Assembly (NCBI GenBank): GCA_037447655.1
Contig: JBBHKE010002973.1
Coordinates: forward strand, 228,322-292,321
DNA from: Zygnema cylindricum
Lineage: Eukaryota; Streptophyta; Zygnematophyceae; Zygnematales; Zygnemataceae
DNA length: 64,000 bases
Direction of reading: 5' to 3'
Shown here: piece after piece, positions 1-12,432 of the stretch
Layout: the number at the start of each line of letters is the position of its first letter
Position numbering within the stretch: position 1 is the stretch's first letter
Program-made: the position numbers and the translations under genes
The notes under the pieces: model-generated
Database searches by the model: none
The model's input: only the letters and a program-made list of their open reading frames with translations
What the model was told of the DNA's origin: nothing

Positions 1-95
1 ATTACAACTCTTCATTTGATCGCTGGAACGCTGCAGAGTAGCAATATCTTTACCGTGGAGAACAGAGACACACCGACACATAAGCAATAGGGGTG
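1..95 (+). pseudogene. decayed exon of an unrecognised gene (copy 1)
   Basis: This stretch matches the exon at 33682-33788 almost base for base and ends at the same GT donor (gtgagc). In the 33.7-kb copy the frame is open and reads DYNFPFDRWNATEEQYLYRG. Here the same frame meets a TAG after RWNAAE, so this copy cannot encode that peptide. I do not recognise the protein family. The copy is cut by the window edge, so its acceptor is not visible. Confidence 0.4.
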
Positions 96-625
96 AGCTT
101 TCTCCCTCTTCCTCATTCCCTCTCCTTCCCTCTCCCTTCCTTCGCCTCTTCACTTTCTTTCCTCTCTCCTCTCCCTTTCCTCTCCCTGGCCTTCTCCCTT
201 ATCTTTCCCTCTCCTCTCCCTTGCCCTCTCCCTCTCCCTCTCCTCTCCTTGCCATTTCCTCTCCTCCTTCCTCTCCCATCCCTATCCCTCTCCCTCTTCC
301 TTTCACTCTCCGGAGAAAGAAAGATAGTGGCGGCTATCCTTTCACTCCCCCTCCACCTTTCCTTCTTACTCTCTCTCTCCCTCCACCTTTCCTTCTTTCT
401 CTCCCTCTCCCTCTCCCTCCCCGTAAAAACAGAAATGGAGAAAGAAGGATAGTGGCGGCTGTCCTTCCTCTCTCTCTCCACCTTTCTTTCTTGCTCTTCC
501 TCTCCCTCACCCTCTCCCTCTCTTTCTCCCCCTACCCCTCCCCTTTCTCTCACCCTTTCCTCTCCTCTCCCTTTCTTTTCCCTCTCCCTCTCCCTCTCTT
601 TTTCCATTTCCGCCCCCCTTTTTAA
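96..625. repeat. polypyrimidine tract with two TGGCGG-loop hairpins
   Basis: The tract is almost pure CT on the plus strand (CCCTCT-type repeats). It is broken by two short purine-rich islands at about 313-347 and 438-472. Each island folds as purine arm, TGGCGG loop, pyrimidine arm (for example GATAG-TGGCGG-CTATC). The same islands recur at 32.9, 33.0, 34.1 and 34.3 kb. Long open frames here are low-complexity artefacts. Confidence 0.7.
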
Positions 626-663
626 TATTCCCTTCTTGTTGGTTTTTTTGTTTCTGTTCTGAG

Positions 664-743
664 GTGAGCAAATGGAAGTCGTTGGAGGAGGCTGTCCTTC
701 GTAAAAACAAAGAGGAGAGAAGCCCGTTTCCATCGGAATCGAG
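664..743 (+). CDS. putative internal exon of an unrecognised gene (copy 1)
   Basis: A T-rich tract ending in tctgag precedes an open stretch reading SKWKSLEEAVLRKNKEERSP, which stops at a GTATGT donor after 743. The same 80-nt exon, with the same borders, occurs at 6951-7030 with a few substitutions. A shortened third copy lies at 34627. Constant length and conserved splice borders in two copies support a real exon of one ancestral gene. The family is unknown to me. The surrounding gene is broken, so expression is doubtful. Confidence 0.35.
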
Positions 744-1131
744 GTATGTTTTGATTGGTTGCTCTTCCGCTCCCGGAGGTTATTTTTGGAGTTTAGTTCT
801 TCTTTGTCTCTCTCTCTCTCTTTTTTGTGGAGTTTCTAATGTTTATTTTAATTCAATTTTCTTTTGTATTACTTGTCTAGTTATCATTAATTGTCTGCAA
901 AATAAAACTTTTTTGCACATTCTCCTTTCTCGTCTCTTCAAGGAAGTGTCAACAATTCTGAGCCTGAGTGACTCTCGGGAGGATGGCTGATGCAGGTGGA
1001 CTATGTTTGGATTCGCTGTCAGTTTGTTGACGGAGTTCACCACAAGTGTTGACTTTCCTAATCAACGGAAATCGTCTTCTCCAACCTAGGAATCCCAGAT
1101 TTAGATTGATTTATTTCCACTTAGTTTGCAG

Positions 1132-1350
1132 CAATATGGTATCTATCCTGAGTTAGAAACTGCACATCTTCAAGCAGAAGATGTCCATATTCTGTGTCTT
1201 TCTGAAACCTTAGCTAGCGACGGCCGTAAGCTTTGTAATATGAAAGATAAGTGTGGAATTGGGAATCTCAGACAAAAAATCCTCTACTGGCTTCAAGTTA
1301 ATGTAGGATTCAACCACAGATCAACTTGTGATGACGACTATTTTTTGTGA
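1132..1350 (+). pseudogene. terminal-exon-like remnant (copy 1)
   Basis: After an acceptor (agtttgcag) the frame reads QYGIYPELETAHLQAEDVHI. In copy 2 (7410-7583) the same exon reads to a TAG after a Lys/Ser-rich tail. In this copy an indel near 1240 throws the reading into another frame that ends at 1350. It is therefore the more decayed copy. Product unknown. Confidence 0.35.
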
Positions 1351-2600
1351 GGCATGAAAAGCGTGTTACTTGCTGTAGTTTTGGTATAGCTTTAATGCGA
1401 GTATGTCGCATATTTGTATTACCCGAAAGTATAGAATAGTGCAGAAACGAGAGAGAGGTTCAGGCGAATGTATGTTTTGACCAGTTTTGCTCATAAAAGT
1501 AATTTTTAAATTGTTGTTTTGACATGTCGTTTGGTGTGGAATCGATCTTTATTTAATGGATTTTATGAAGTTTTCCAAGCTGGTTTGTCCAACTACTCTT
1601 TTTACTTGGTTTCCTCTTCGAGTTAGTTTGCAAGAGGGTGTGACTTTGTTGAAAAAGTTGTGTCTCTTTGTGGTTTGTGAAAGGTCTGGGTTGCATAAAT
1701 TACTGTGGAAGTCAACCAATCTATCGATCAATATGTAACTTTGGACTGGTAAAGATTCTTGCCTTCTGGTTTTGATTCTTTATTTGAATAGTGCTAATTA
1801 ATAGCTGATAGGAAAACTGTTTCTAGACTCCGGTCAAGTACACCGCCCTTCACTATTAAAGCTAGTGAATGGTTGGCAGTAGTTCTTCATTAGGTTTAAC
1901 CACACTATGCAATGTGGCATTGAAATTCTGTGGACTCCATTAGCCTACAGAATGCACAACTCAAGAAAACCCTCTTATATAAGGTTGACCTCGATTTTTT
2001 CAGGTGTTAACTGCCACCTAGGCAGACAATACATTCACCCAGCCTCACCCCTGTGAGGACAAGGCTCCCCTGAGCCAAACTCAAAAGACGGTGCTTAATT
2101 TGCTCAACTGAGCGATTAATCATGGCTGCTGAAAGTCAGCCAATATATATAGATTCTCTCTGGGAGAGAGGGACCCAAAAATTTCCAAAGTCCTAAAGCC
2201 CTTCTCACAACCCCTATATACTGAGCTAACAGCCAATCAGAGGACTGTAAAGTACAATCTGTACAAAACCTAAAGTCACTAGCCGCCATACGAAATGTAC
2301 GATTTCTGTACGGCTCCAATTAAAACGCTGTTTCTTCCATAACCGACGCCGTGGATTTGTCTCCTTTATCCCTGGTGACCACTGAGGTAATGCCTCGTGT
2401 CAATTTATGTGCATCGGCTACTTGTACGGACGAATGTAGTACAGTACAGGCTACTGCGTATCTTTGCGGGGCTAGGATCGAATTCTGGCCGGAACACCTT
2501 TTTTGCCAGAGGATTATCCTGTCTCTCTCTTTTCTGCCTCGGCCTATCTTTGTTGGCAACAGTAATCAGCGCTATTTACTGTGTGTGTCTAAGGGAACCG

Positions 2601-3832
2601 CAATCTACGGCAACAAATGCTCAAATAGAAAAAAACTGTGTCTGTTTTTAAATTGAAAAGATTCTTTCAATTTTGAAAGTTATCATACCTCAAAGTTACC
2701 GAACTTCCAATTTTAACTGAAATCGCCTGACATTGACTTTGAATATAAGATCCAAAACAAGCTATTCTAAAACAAAATATTGAATCCGTGAGATCTGAGC
2801 CGATGATGTTTCTTACGCCAATGTCGAAATAAGATCGTCGAAATTGTAAACAAACCAATCAGCTCTATTAGCAGCTTTAGGTCGAATTTGAACTCCTCCA
2901 TAACCGACAAAAATATCGGCTCCTCCTGGTCTTTGAGCATGACAAGAATCTCCCATTTCCCATCTTCCAGTTGAAGGGGAATAGTATATCGCTAGAACTT
3001 TTGCTACTGCCCTAGAACAAGACTGTACTTTCATACATACTTTTGTACGTACTTTCGTTAATGACATATTACTTACGTTACTGGCCAATTACTTTGGTTA
3101 TTGTTTCCAGTTCTAGGGGAATTATTATACGTCGCTATTACTTTTGTTACTGGCCTTAAACTTTTTTGTTAGTGGCTTACTACTTTGGGTAGAGACGTTG
3201 CTTTCAATACTGCCCTATTACCTTTGTTACTACCTACTGCTTTTGTGTCTGCTTTTGTTACTGCCCTATTAGTTTCGTTAGTTTCGTTACTGGCGTAGTA
3301 GTCATAGCATTTTGTACAGAAACACCTTCCAGTTTTAGGGGAATTACAAGTACGCTATTGACTTCCATTACTGTTATCATTGTATTCATAGAAAACTTGC
3401 GAAGTCTTCTGAAAATTGAACGAATATATAAAATAAGTATGTTATTCTGTGCAATTTCGGTCATTACTGGCCAGTTTAGCAAGTTATAGCGTTCATATAA
3501 CCGAACTAGAAAAATTCAACCAGTAATTTATGTTTGCAAGTTTAAAATAAAATCATTAAATCGATAAACATTATTACAACAAGGAACAACGTCCCAGATT
3601 CATCTTAAAAGTATCTTGAGTACTCCAATAGTAGTCATTATATAATCCAAACAAACAAATCCAATAATGGCAGAAAGCAATTCACACCTCAAGATTAGTT
3701 GCTCCATCTCCCACCATGACCAGCTTTGTATATCCATGTTCCTGCAGGTTTAGAAAAAGACAACAAAAAGAGTGTCAGTTTTGTTCCATTCAATTTGGTT
3801 TCACCCAAACCGGGATGAGTGCTACACCGCCC
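2601..3832. other. no gene seen; degenerate short tandem motif
   Basis: Between about 3000 and 3340 a motif close to ACTTTTGTTACTGCCCTATT recurs irregularly many times, suggesting an old, decayed tandem repeat. The rest is AT-rich sequence without an exon I can support. Confidence 0.5.
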
Positions 3833-3834
3833 AT

Positions 3835-4040
3835 CGTTATTAGAGTTAAACAGTTTTCGGGCAGTCAAAAGCGTCACCTCTGTGATGGACCGTTGGATTA
3901 TTTTCCTGAAACAAGCAATCGAAAGGTGATGGTCTTACCTTTCGATCGTGACGTCACAATTGAAAATCCGAAAAATATGTGTCGAGAAAAATAGGTTTGA
4001 CTGCCAGAGATATGTTTAACTTTAATAACGATGGGCGGTG
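3835..4040. mobile_element. MITE with CACCGCC ends and TA target duplication
   Basis: A 206-bp non-coding element. Its left end CACCGCCCATCGTTATTA is repeated as a reverse complement at the right end, giving inverted repeats of about 27 bp with one visible mismatch. It is flanked by TA on both sides (3833-3834, 4041-4042). The ends and target match the elements at 9060, 36851 and 49735, so this is one family. A TA target and CACNGCC ends suggest a Tc1/mariner-type non-autonomous element, which is an inference. Confidence 0.8.
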
Positions 4041-4439
4041 TAGCTATATGTGAAGGTTATAAGCCTAAAAACACCAGTTTTTTACAAAGGTTTTGACACC
4101 TTTCAGTTTCTTTATAGCAATGACTTTGCTTCTACTGCCTGAAGTTGGTTCTTTTCGATCAAAACCAGCAGTTGCACCGTTTTTCCAACAAAAAGAAGTC
4201 AATTCATGCTATAACATGCAAATGTTATGATAAGCTCATGAGTCAAAACGCCAGTATTTTAGAAAGATCTCGGTACCTTCTTCAGTCTCTCTATAACAAA
4301 GGTTTTCCCTCCACTTGGTGAAGTCGGTTGTTCTCGGTCAAAAGCGGCATATGAACCATCTTCGGAAAATAAAATTCGATTGGCAAAAATTCTGGCCACT
4401 GGAATATCTAGAAGGGCTGCTGCAGGCTGCAACCGTCAA

Positions 4440-4755
4440 CCCATTCCAACAAGAAAGGAGAAGGAAGAGAGGGAGAGGGAGAGAACATTTAATGTTCCTC
4501 CGGAAAATATCATCGAGTAAAACCAAATGGGGCACTGATCTGTAGGAGAGAGAGGGGATAGAAGGATAGAGTGAGAGGGAGAGGGGGGGAAGGGGAGGGG
4601 GAGAGAGAGGAAGGGAAGCAGGGTGGTAGAAGAGGGGAGGGAGGGAGGGAGAAGAGGGGAAGGAAGAAGGAAGAGGAAGGGAAAGAGGGAAGGAATCGGG
4701 GAGGGAGGGAGAGAGGGAGGGAGGGAGGGAGGGAGAGAGAGAGGGAGGGACATAT
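4440..4755. repeat. polypurine (GGGAGA/GGAG) tract
   Basis: A purine-rich low-complexity stretch, the strand-swapped counterpart of the CT tracts elsewhere. Open frames in either direction are compositional artefacts. Confidence 0.75.
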
Positions 4756-5934
4756 TGCAAAAGACTATGCAGGTCGCTTGTTTTTGTCGCCGCTTTTCTT
4801 TTGGGGAGAGGTTTGTTTGTGGTTTTTTTTTTTACGCGTCCCTTTTAATTTGGGATCTCGATCGGTCACCTTAGGAAAAATAATAAGTTGTTGTACGGGT
4901 CAAAAAGATAGGCTTGGTACGGACGGATTTGAATCATTCGGCGCTCAATTGTACGGCAGGAAGAATCAGATCGCGACGTTTTAGTTGACGTGAGATGACG
5001 TCAAGGACGTTTCACATCCAAACAAAACAAAAGGACATGCGTTTCCTTATATAATTTCATCATCCATTCCGGTGTGAATGCAGCAACTGAAATACGGTAC
5101 AATACGGTACGGTAGTGATATTTAGTTATTTACGCTAACCTGATGTCCATGTAGCTTTACACAGGCGCAAAACGACATATCTTATTTCAGCGCAGAAATG
5201 GACAACGCAATCGTCCGTACAGAGAAGTTGTCCGTACAACGACTACGATCTTGTTGGCGATCGGCAGGCTATCGGCAGGCGGTGAGTCACAGCTTTGTCG
5301 TTACGCTCTTTTCGAACGTTGCCAGGGTACGAAGTGATTTTCTCGAGGTAGTCCGTAAAAAAAAAGTTTTCAGTTTTGCATTTCCCAGTGAAACACATAA
5401 TTTTCATTTGGAAGTCCAAACCTAAAATCTGTCGACACTACTTGTAGTGCAGAATTTTCACCCTTCGCCCGGTTCAACATGATTCGCTATTTTTTGTCGG
5501 ACATCTTCCTATTGTGCGTGTCTTGTTGTACTTTTGCGCGATTTCCGGAGTTTCCTCACCGCACATGCTCTTCTAAAAATATTCGAGGATCCGCTTGTAA
5601 ATTATCTTATCCACACATAGTAACTCCGATGTCCCTCCTGCCTTTCAAGAATTTCGATGACCTTTCCTTTAAGCGCTCGGCTCCAATCAGGGCTCCCGGA
5701 GAAAAAATACGGCAGGTACAAAAACATTTGAGAACGCTACGGCTGCGTTACGCGTCTCAAAAGTTTTCTTGGACCGATGCCGGAACTGGACGAATAAAAT
5801 GAGAGAATCGTTTCACAAAATTTTCGAGGGCAGTTTTTGTGAAACTCTACTTTTTATTCTTTCCCGTAAATCTCACGCAAAGGACAAAATTGGCCCGCTT
5901 GATTTCAAGCGGCTAGGAGGGTCTATTGCTGCTA
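4756..5934. repeat. dispersed repeat family, member 1
   Basis: About 5090-5410 is repeated at 9300-9620, starting with the ATACGGTACAATACGGTACGG stretch. About 5270-5934 is repeated at 36685-37563, where the copy carries an extra MITE at 36851. No conserved reading frame is evident. Whether it is part of a larger transposable element cannot be told here. Confidence 0.65.
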
Positions 5935-6260
5935 GTGTTGGGTATCGAGGACCGTTTGCCGATATTTGATATATATATCGAATTTCTGGTACCCGATAAT
6001 CGATATATCGCTTCGATATATCGAATTTCAAATTATCGCGATATATCGCCAATATATCGTATCGACGATATAACGAAGCTAAAAAAAATACAAAAAAATC
6101 CCACAGGTTTTCAAAGTCTCGTGACTTCGGACAAAGTGACTGTAAAATCTTTGCCGGAAAGAAATACGGTTTTTTCCTGAAAGTCAGCAGAGTGAAGGAG
6201 ATCTCTGAGGTACATTGACGAGGTACACTTGTGAAGTACACGTACGTCATACGCAGGTTA
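5935..6260. other. insertion rich in GATATATCG palindromes
   Basis: The paralogous copy at 37563 continues differently from this point, so 5935 marks a junction. The sequence begins TAGTGTTGGGTATCGA and then holds a cluster of overlapping self-complementary CGATATATCG-like motifs up to about 6075. The right end is not found before the gap at 6503. The motif resembles the 28-bp satellite core at 39-47 kb, but the register is different. Confidence 0.4.
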
Positions 6261-6502
6261 TCATGCCTGTCGTTTTAAATACATAATGTCTCCGGAGCCC
6301 ATGTAGCGCATAGAAAACAGTTTTTCAAAATGTATGCACAAGACTATACTCACCAAGGTGCATTCGACTGATGGTTTAGAGTTTTTAGTAGCTTATAGAC
6401 CTTTGGCTGGAAAAAGCAGACCTTTTAGCATGGACGCATACTGCATGCACATGAAGTGTTCACATGGAGCAGTTACATGGAGTCTCTAGAGGAAGTGAGA
6501 CG

Positions 6503-6512
6503 NNNNNNNNNN
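6503..6512. other. assembly gap (10 N)
   Basis: Ten Ns. The true distance between the flanks is unknown, so the relation of 5935-6502 to the downstream repeat copy cannot be judged. Confidence 0.99.
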
Positions 6513-6950
6513 TCAGTGAGTCCGAGTCTTAACAGCAGTGAAAGAACTTCTCTGCTCTTTCCTCTTACACGTTTTTTCAAAATAAATCCTCTGTTATTCA
6601 CTATTAATTAGTTCATGATGTTTTCTTTTAACTTAATTTTATTTGCAATCTTTGAGGTGTTTTTTCACTCTCTCTCTGTTTCATCTTGATTTGAGGCTTT
6701 TATTGGAGGCCTTTGTCTTCTCGCTGGTTAGTTTTGTATGGAGCTAAGGCTACTTTTGCCCGAAGAGAGGAGAAACAAAGATGCTTCCTGTCGGAGGAGG
6801 TTGCTGAGGGTAAACGAGTGGAGCCTTGTCTTTGTTTTTTTGGTTGTCCTTCCCTTATAATTTTTCCCCCCGCCTCTCCCTCTCTTTTTTCCATTTCCGC
6901 CCCCCTTTTTAATATTCCCTTCCTGTTGGTTTTTTTGTTTCTGTTCCGAG

Positions 6951-7030
6951 GTGAGCAAATGGGAGTCGTTGGAGGAGGCTGTCCTTCGTAGAAACAAAGA
7001 GGAGAGAAGCCCGTTTTCATCGGAATCGAG
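6951..7030 (+). CDS. putative internal exon of an unrecognised gene (copy 2)
   Basis: An 80-nt open exon after tctgttccgag, ending at a GTATGT donor. It reads SKWESLEEAVLRRNKEERSP, differing from copy 1 by conservative changes. It is followed about 380 bp later by the terminal-exon-like stretch at 7410. The intervening bases 7229-7277 (present in copy 1 at 943-995) look splice-bordered but carry stops in the required frame. Function unknown. Confidence 0.35.
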
Positions 7031-7409
7031 GTATGTTTTGATTGGTCGCTCTTCTGTTTCCGGAGGTTATTTTCGGAGTTTAGTTCTACTTTGTCTCTCT
7101 CTCACTTTTTTGTGGAGTTTCTAACGTTTATTTTAATTCAATTTTCTTTTGTAGTACTTGATTAATTATCACTTATTGTCTCCTAAATAAAACTTTTTTG
7201 CACATTCTCCTTTCTCGTCTCTTCAAGAAAGTGACGACAATTCTGAGCCTGAGTGACTCTCGGGAGGATGGTTGATGCAGGTGTTTGGATTCGCTGCCGG
7301 TTTGTTGACGGAGTTCACCACAAGTGTTGACTTTCCTAATCAACGGAAATCGTCTTCTCCAATCTAGGAATCCCAGATTTAGATTGATTTTTTTGCACTT
7401 AGTTTGCAG

Positions 7410-7583
7410 CAATATGGTATCTATCCCGAGTTAGAAACTGCACATCTTCAAGCAGAAGATGTCGATATTATGTGTCTTTCTGAAACCCTAGCTAGCGATA
7501 GCCGTAAGCTTTGTAATAAGAAGAGAAGTTTGGAATTGGGAAGCTCAGACAAAAAATCCTCTGCTGGCTTCAAGTTAATGTAG
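7410..7583 (+). CDS. putative terminal exon of an unrecognised gene (copy 2)
   Basis: The acceptor gtttgcag precedes an open frame reading QYGIYPELETAHLQAEDVDI and ending in a Lys/Ser-rich tail with a TAG at 7581-7583. Copy 1 (1132) is frameshifted in the second half, so this copy is the better guide to the original protein end. I cannot name the family. The preceding exons are incomplete in this window. Confidence 0.35.
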   Translation, partial: QYGIYPELETAHLQAEDVDIMCLSETLASDSRKLCNKKRSLELGSSDKKSSAGFKLM

Positions 7584-9059
7584 GAGTGAACCACAACCAC
7601 AGATCAACTTGTGATGCCGACTCTTTTTAGTGAGGCATGAAAAGTGTGTTACTTGCTGTAGTGTTGGTATAGCTTTAATGCGAGTATGTCGCATATTTGT
7701 TGTACTCGAAAGTATAGAATAGTGCAGAAACGAGAGAGAGAGGTTCAGGCGAATGTATGTTTTGACCAGTTTTTCTCATAAAAGTAATTTTTAAATTGTT
7801 GTTTTGACATGTCGTTTGGTGTGGAATCAATCTTTATTTATGGATTTTATTAAGTTTTCCAAATTGGTTTGTCCAACTACTCTTTTTACTTGGTTTCCCC
7901 TTTGAGTTAGTTTGCAAGAGGGTGTGACTTTGTTGGAAAAGTTGTGTCTCTTTGTAGTTTGTGAAAGGTCTGGGTTGCATAAATTACTGTGGAAGTCAAC
8001 CAATCTATCGATCAATGTGTAACTTTGGACTGGTAAAGGTTCTTGCCTTTTGGTTTTGATTCTTTTTTTGAATAGTGCTAATTAATAGCGGATAGGGAAA
8101 CGGTTTCTAGACTCCAGTCAAGTACACTGCACGTCACTATTAAAGCTAGTGAATGTTTGGCAGTGGTTCTTCATTAGGTTTAACCACACTATGCAATGTG
8201 GCACTGAAATTCTGTGGACTCCATTAGCCCACAGAATGCACAGCTGAAGAAAACCCTCGTAGATAATGTTGACCTCCTTGACTTTCCCGATGATAACCGC
8301 CACCCAGGCAGACAATACATTCACCCAACCTCGCCCATGTGAGGACAAGGCTCCCCTGAGCCAAACTCAAAAGACGGCGCTTAATTTGCTCAACTGAGCG
8401 ATTAAGTATGGCTGTAGAAAGTCAGCCAATATATGTAGACTCTCTCTGGGAGAGAGGCACCCAAAAACTTCCTCAAGTCCTAAAGCCCTTCTCACAACCT
8501 CTATCTAATGAGCTAACAGCCAATCAGAGGACTGTAAAGTACAATCCGTACAAAACCTAAAGTACACTAGCCGCCATGTGAAATGTACAATTTCTGTACG
8601 GCGCCAATTAAAACGCTGTACCTTCCATAACCGACGGCGTGGATTTGTCTCCTTCTTCCCTGTGACCACTGAGGTAATGCCAAGTGTCAATTTGTGGCTC
8701 TTTTGGCGCAAGCCGCCAAAAGAACCATTCCGGGCTCCCGGCTCTCACGCTGGCCGTCCGATCATAAATTCCCGCATTTGACGTCCGTTGGATTATGCGG
8801 AGCGCCGAATATTTCGCGCGCCTTACATTTAGTCCTCTCCATGTACCCCAGTTGGACTGTAGCCGTTAAATGAATGCTTCGGAGATGACTGTGTTTATAA
8901 ATCAATACAATTGGCTACGGACGAATTATTATATAGGCTACTGCATAACCTTTGTGGGGCTCGAATCGAATTCTGGCCGGAACACCCATTTTGCCAGAGG
9001 CTTATCCTGTCTCTCTTTTCTGCCTCGGCCTATCTTGTTGGCAACAGTAATCAGCGCTA

Positions 9060-9274
9060 CACCGCCAATCGCTATTAGCGTTGTGTTCGCTAATCCCGTC
9101 CCGCTTTTTTTTTTTTTATTCTCAAATAGAATTATCCACACTATTTAAAAAAGCCCTAATTCCTAATTAGAGTAATCGATTTCTTCCAAAATTTCCAAAT
9201 TCCCAATTAGGGAACACCACGCTAAATAATAGTATACGCTAATCAAACGTACACGCTAACAGCGATTGGCGGTG
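9060..9274. mobile_element. MITE, CACCGCC/TA family
   Basis: A 215-bp element with ends CACCGCCAATCGCT..., flanked by TA (9058-9059, 9275-9276). Comparison with the empty site at 2573-2574 in the sister repeat shows exactly this block inserted at a TA. The interior is nearly the same as the copy at 49735-49951 and is non-coding. Confidence 0.85.
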
Positions 9275-9619
9275 TAGTTACTGTGCGTGTCTAAGGAAAC
9301 CGCACTGAATACGGTACAATACGGTACGGTACGGTAGTGACATCAACGCTAACCTGATGTCATGTAGCTTTACGCAGGCACAAAACGACACGGGAAGGCA
9401 CAACGGGTCGGGCGGCGCATCCATATCTTGTTTCGGCGCAGAAATGGACAACGCAATCGTCCGTACAGCGACTACGATCTTGTTGGCGAGCGGCAGGCTA
9501 TCGGCAGTCGGAGAGTCGCAGCTTTGTCGTGACGCTCTTTTCGAACGCTGCCAGGGTACGAATTCATTTTCTCGAGGTACTCCGTAAAAAAAAGATTTTC
9601 AGTTTTGCATTTCCCAGTG

Positions 9620-12430
9620 AATGTGTTAGTTGATTTGACAACGTTAAATTATGTTTCAATTGTGTCAAAGAGGAATTCTAAAAATAGTGCGATCGACTTT
9701 AGGAGCAAAACTGTACGAAAGAGGGAAGCTGAACCACTCGTTTCCAGGCAATCCGCCCTACTTACAGTAACTGTCAGACATTGTCGCAGCATAAATCTGC
9801 GTGCACTCTGTCCGTGCCACATCAGTCTCTGCTTCCAATATTTGAGGAGGTTGCAAGATCCTCCCTCAACATCCTTCTCCTCTCCTGAGGCCATGGTTTA
9901 GCTCTTTGTCCAGAGCAATCCGCGATGCCAACTGCCAAACAGTCTCGTCAATCCTCGTAATTCGAAAGCTGAACGCCGTTAAGTCTTTGGTACCCCACTG
10001 CTTTTCTTACATTCTTGTCGTTTCCTTTTCCCTTTCAAACACTCTCTTAAGATAATTTCTTGTGAGAAGAAAATTGCGTAAAGAAATTATAAATCATGCC
10101 AGCTGGAGACATGTCTTCGCGTTCGTCTTCTTGCAACCTTCAACATGCTGAACCGCAGAGTAATCCGCGACATGTCAACAGCCTGTCTGGTGTACTTACC
10201 TGTACTGTACTGTACTGTAGTTTTTATGCCATTTTGCGGGGAAAATTTCCCATTTTCGTGTTCTACAACGATTAAAATATTAACGTATTAAAGTTTGAAA
10301 AGTAGGAAAGCTACGATGGCATCATACAGAGCGACGTCGACAGTTTCAGAATCTTTAGCACTTGTCGTAATTACTTTTAGCAACGACGAGTCATCATCAA
10401 ACATATGTAAATTTTTAGTTCTGTTGGGGGTTTTTTGCTACGTGTTAATTTTTTCCTTTGATGTTTTGTTTGTTGGGTTTTGCTTTTTTGGGTGTTTTCG
10501 ACTTCCCTGCCATCCTTTTGTATTTTCGTCGTTTTTGCCTTGATTTTCCCTTTAGTTTATTCCCTCGTTATGTGGTTTTTAAGTTTTAGCAATGCTACTT
10601 CTTTTTGCTCTTATGGACTCAGATGGTTTACCATCGCGCTTTTTAATAAAGCCGGCCCCCATAATAATATGATTTGCATAACACAAACAAAAAACATACA
10701 ACAACTAGGAAATATAGGCAAATAAGGCAGCAATCTTAAATCCACACGAGAATAAAAAACTGTAAAAAAAAACACTGCACAAATAAGTTCTGAACCTCTG
10801 CATTAAAAATCGTAGACAAGAATTGGAATGATGGTATAGTTGAAAATTAGAATGTACCAAGAAAATCCATATATAATATATGTACTTGCTTCCAAAATCA
10901 TATTGTCAGATATAATTGTTTCAGTGTCTTTCAATTCCCTCAAATCCTTTCAAACATCCAAAAAGTCAATCATGAAATCCCAAATACAAAACATACGCCT
11001 CTTCCCACCCTTCCTTCCAATTTTTTTCATATAAATGGTTTACCTTTCCCAAGCTCACTCTCCTATGATTATATGAATTTCAGATGATTACTCCACTTTC
11101 AAAACAAACTTAAAAGTGCCTTGAGAGATCTCGCAGGGGCAATGACAAGATTGTGGAAGCCTTTCACAATCATTCGACCACAATTGGTGTGCAAAAAATA
11201 CTTGATATAGAAGAAAATATGTATAAGCTTGCCATATTACTCGTCAATTACCATTAATTCAAGCTTTCTTCCCATTGTTTTCGTCTTTTTCCCACATCAA
11301 CTGCATCGAAGTGGGACTGAAATCAAACGTTGTAAAGAGACAAAAAACCGCTGAAGAGACAAAAAACCGCTAAAGAGACAAAAAACCGCTGATTCCATTA
11401 CATCTTACAAACACCCAAATTATTCCCTAATGCCTCTATCAATATGATGTGATATCAAAGTAAAGCCTTCACCTGACTGTCACCTACATCCTCGTCCAAT
11501 GGAAACAGCCTCCCGTATTTCTTTTCCTTTTCAAATTGAGCCTCCATCGCCTTCAAAGCCTCCATCGTTCTCACTCTATCCTGATAGTGCACACGACACA
11601 CGGGCATGTAAAGCTCATCTCATCCCACGACTTCATTTCATGTTTCGCTCGATTTCCGAAAAGTACAATGGGCCCTTCGAGAACAACCCTCAATGCGACA
11701 CTTGGCACTCAGTTTCGTCACAGACTCGGCCACAGGGACCATCTCAACAACGTCTCCAAACTTTTTTCTGCAAAAGTTCAAAAAGAGACAAACATCAGGG
11801 AATAATCGTGACAAGAAACTTCGACAGAGCACCCTCGCCATGCAATCTTCCACACTATACTCAAAGAAGTGTGGAGGGGAGGGGGGAGGGGGAGAGGGAG
11901 AGGGAGAGGGAGAGGGAGAGGGGAGTAAAAGATGACAAACATGACAAACAGAGTGACATGGAATCTTTAACCAAAACACGAGTTGTTGTTTCCTTTCCAC
12001 TTTCTCATTATTAATTAGATTAAAGTCAAAAAGCATCTAAGAAAGACTTTATTAAGAAGCATGATGGTAAACCATCACCGAGTACATGGCACTCAATAAC
12101 GGGTTGAAGACTACACAGAATATTTCTAACCTTAGAAACGCTTTAATTAAAAGACCTCTCCCATCTGCATTCCTGTAACAAAATTTCTGAACTAACTACG
12201 ACGAAGGAAAAAAAAAAAACCTAAAATTCCGATTTCTCAGTCGACAAAACTAAACCATTAGACCAGTTTCCAAATGTCAACATCCTCACTCCTATTCCAA
12301 TATCCCACTTACCTTCATTCTTCCAGAAAACCACCTTTTTCTTCCGAACCGATCCTCTTCCAAAATAACACCTCTTCTTGTCCTAAAAACCGCCTTTGGT
12401 CCTCCAAAAATAACAAATTTTCTTCCAATC
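9620..12430. other. no gene seen; AT-rich intergenic or 3' flank
   Basis: About 9634-9703 recurs at 38261-38340. Three direct copies of a 19-bp unit (AGAGACAAAAAACCGCT...) lie at about 11335-11395. A GGGAGA repeat is at 11874-11925. The region lies downstream of the homoserine kinase stop codon at 12433. I see no convincing exon. Confidence 0.5.
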
Positions 12431-12432
12431 GG

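Larger units (their letters stand above)
626..2600. repeat. dispersed segmental repeat, copy 1
   Basis: The segment is collinear with 6880-9300, including introns and presumed 3' flank, with scattered substitutions and small indels. Copy 2 carries a MITE at 9060-9274 that is absent here; the empty TA site is at 2573-2574. The segment contains the unrecognised exons described separately. Beyond them (1350-2600) I see no coding potential. Confidence 0.75.
6880..9300. repeat. dispersed segmental repeat, copy 2
   Basis: Collinear with 626-2600. It differs by indels (for example near 8700-8900) and by the inserted MITE at 9060-9274. At about 9300 it joins the sequence also found at 5090, so the two repeat blocks are arranged differently in the two places. 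Confidence 0.75.

Noticed and set aside
113-733. 206-codon minus-strand Arg/Glu-rich frame
   Set aside because: Low-complexity polypurine strand of the CT tract; it overlaps the exon at 664 in the wrong strand.
1838-1880. Another CACCGCC MITE starting at GTACACCGCCC
   Set aside because: No matching inverted end is found, and the same sequence in copy 2 (about 8123) lacks the conserved end; probably chance similarity.
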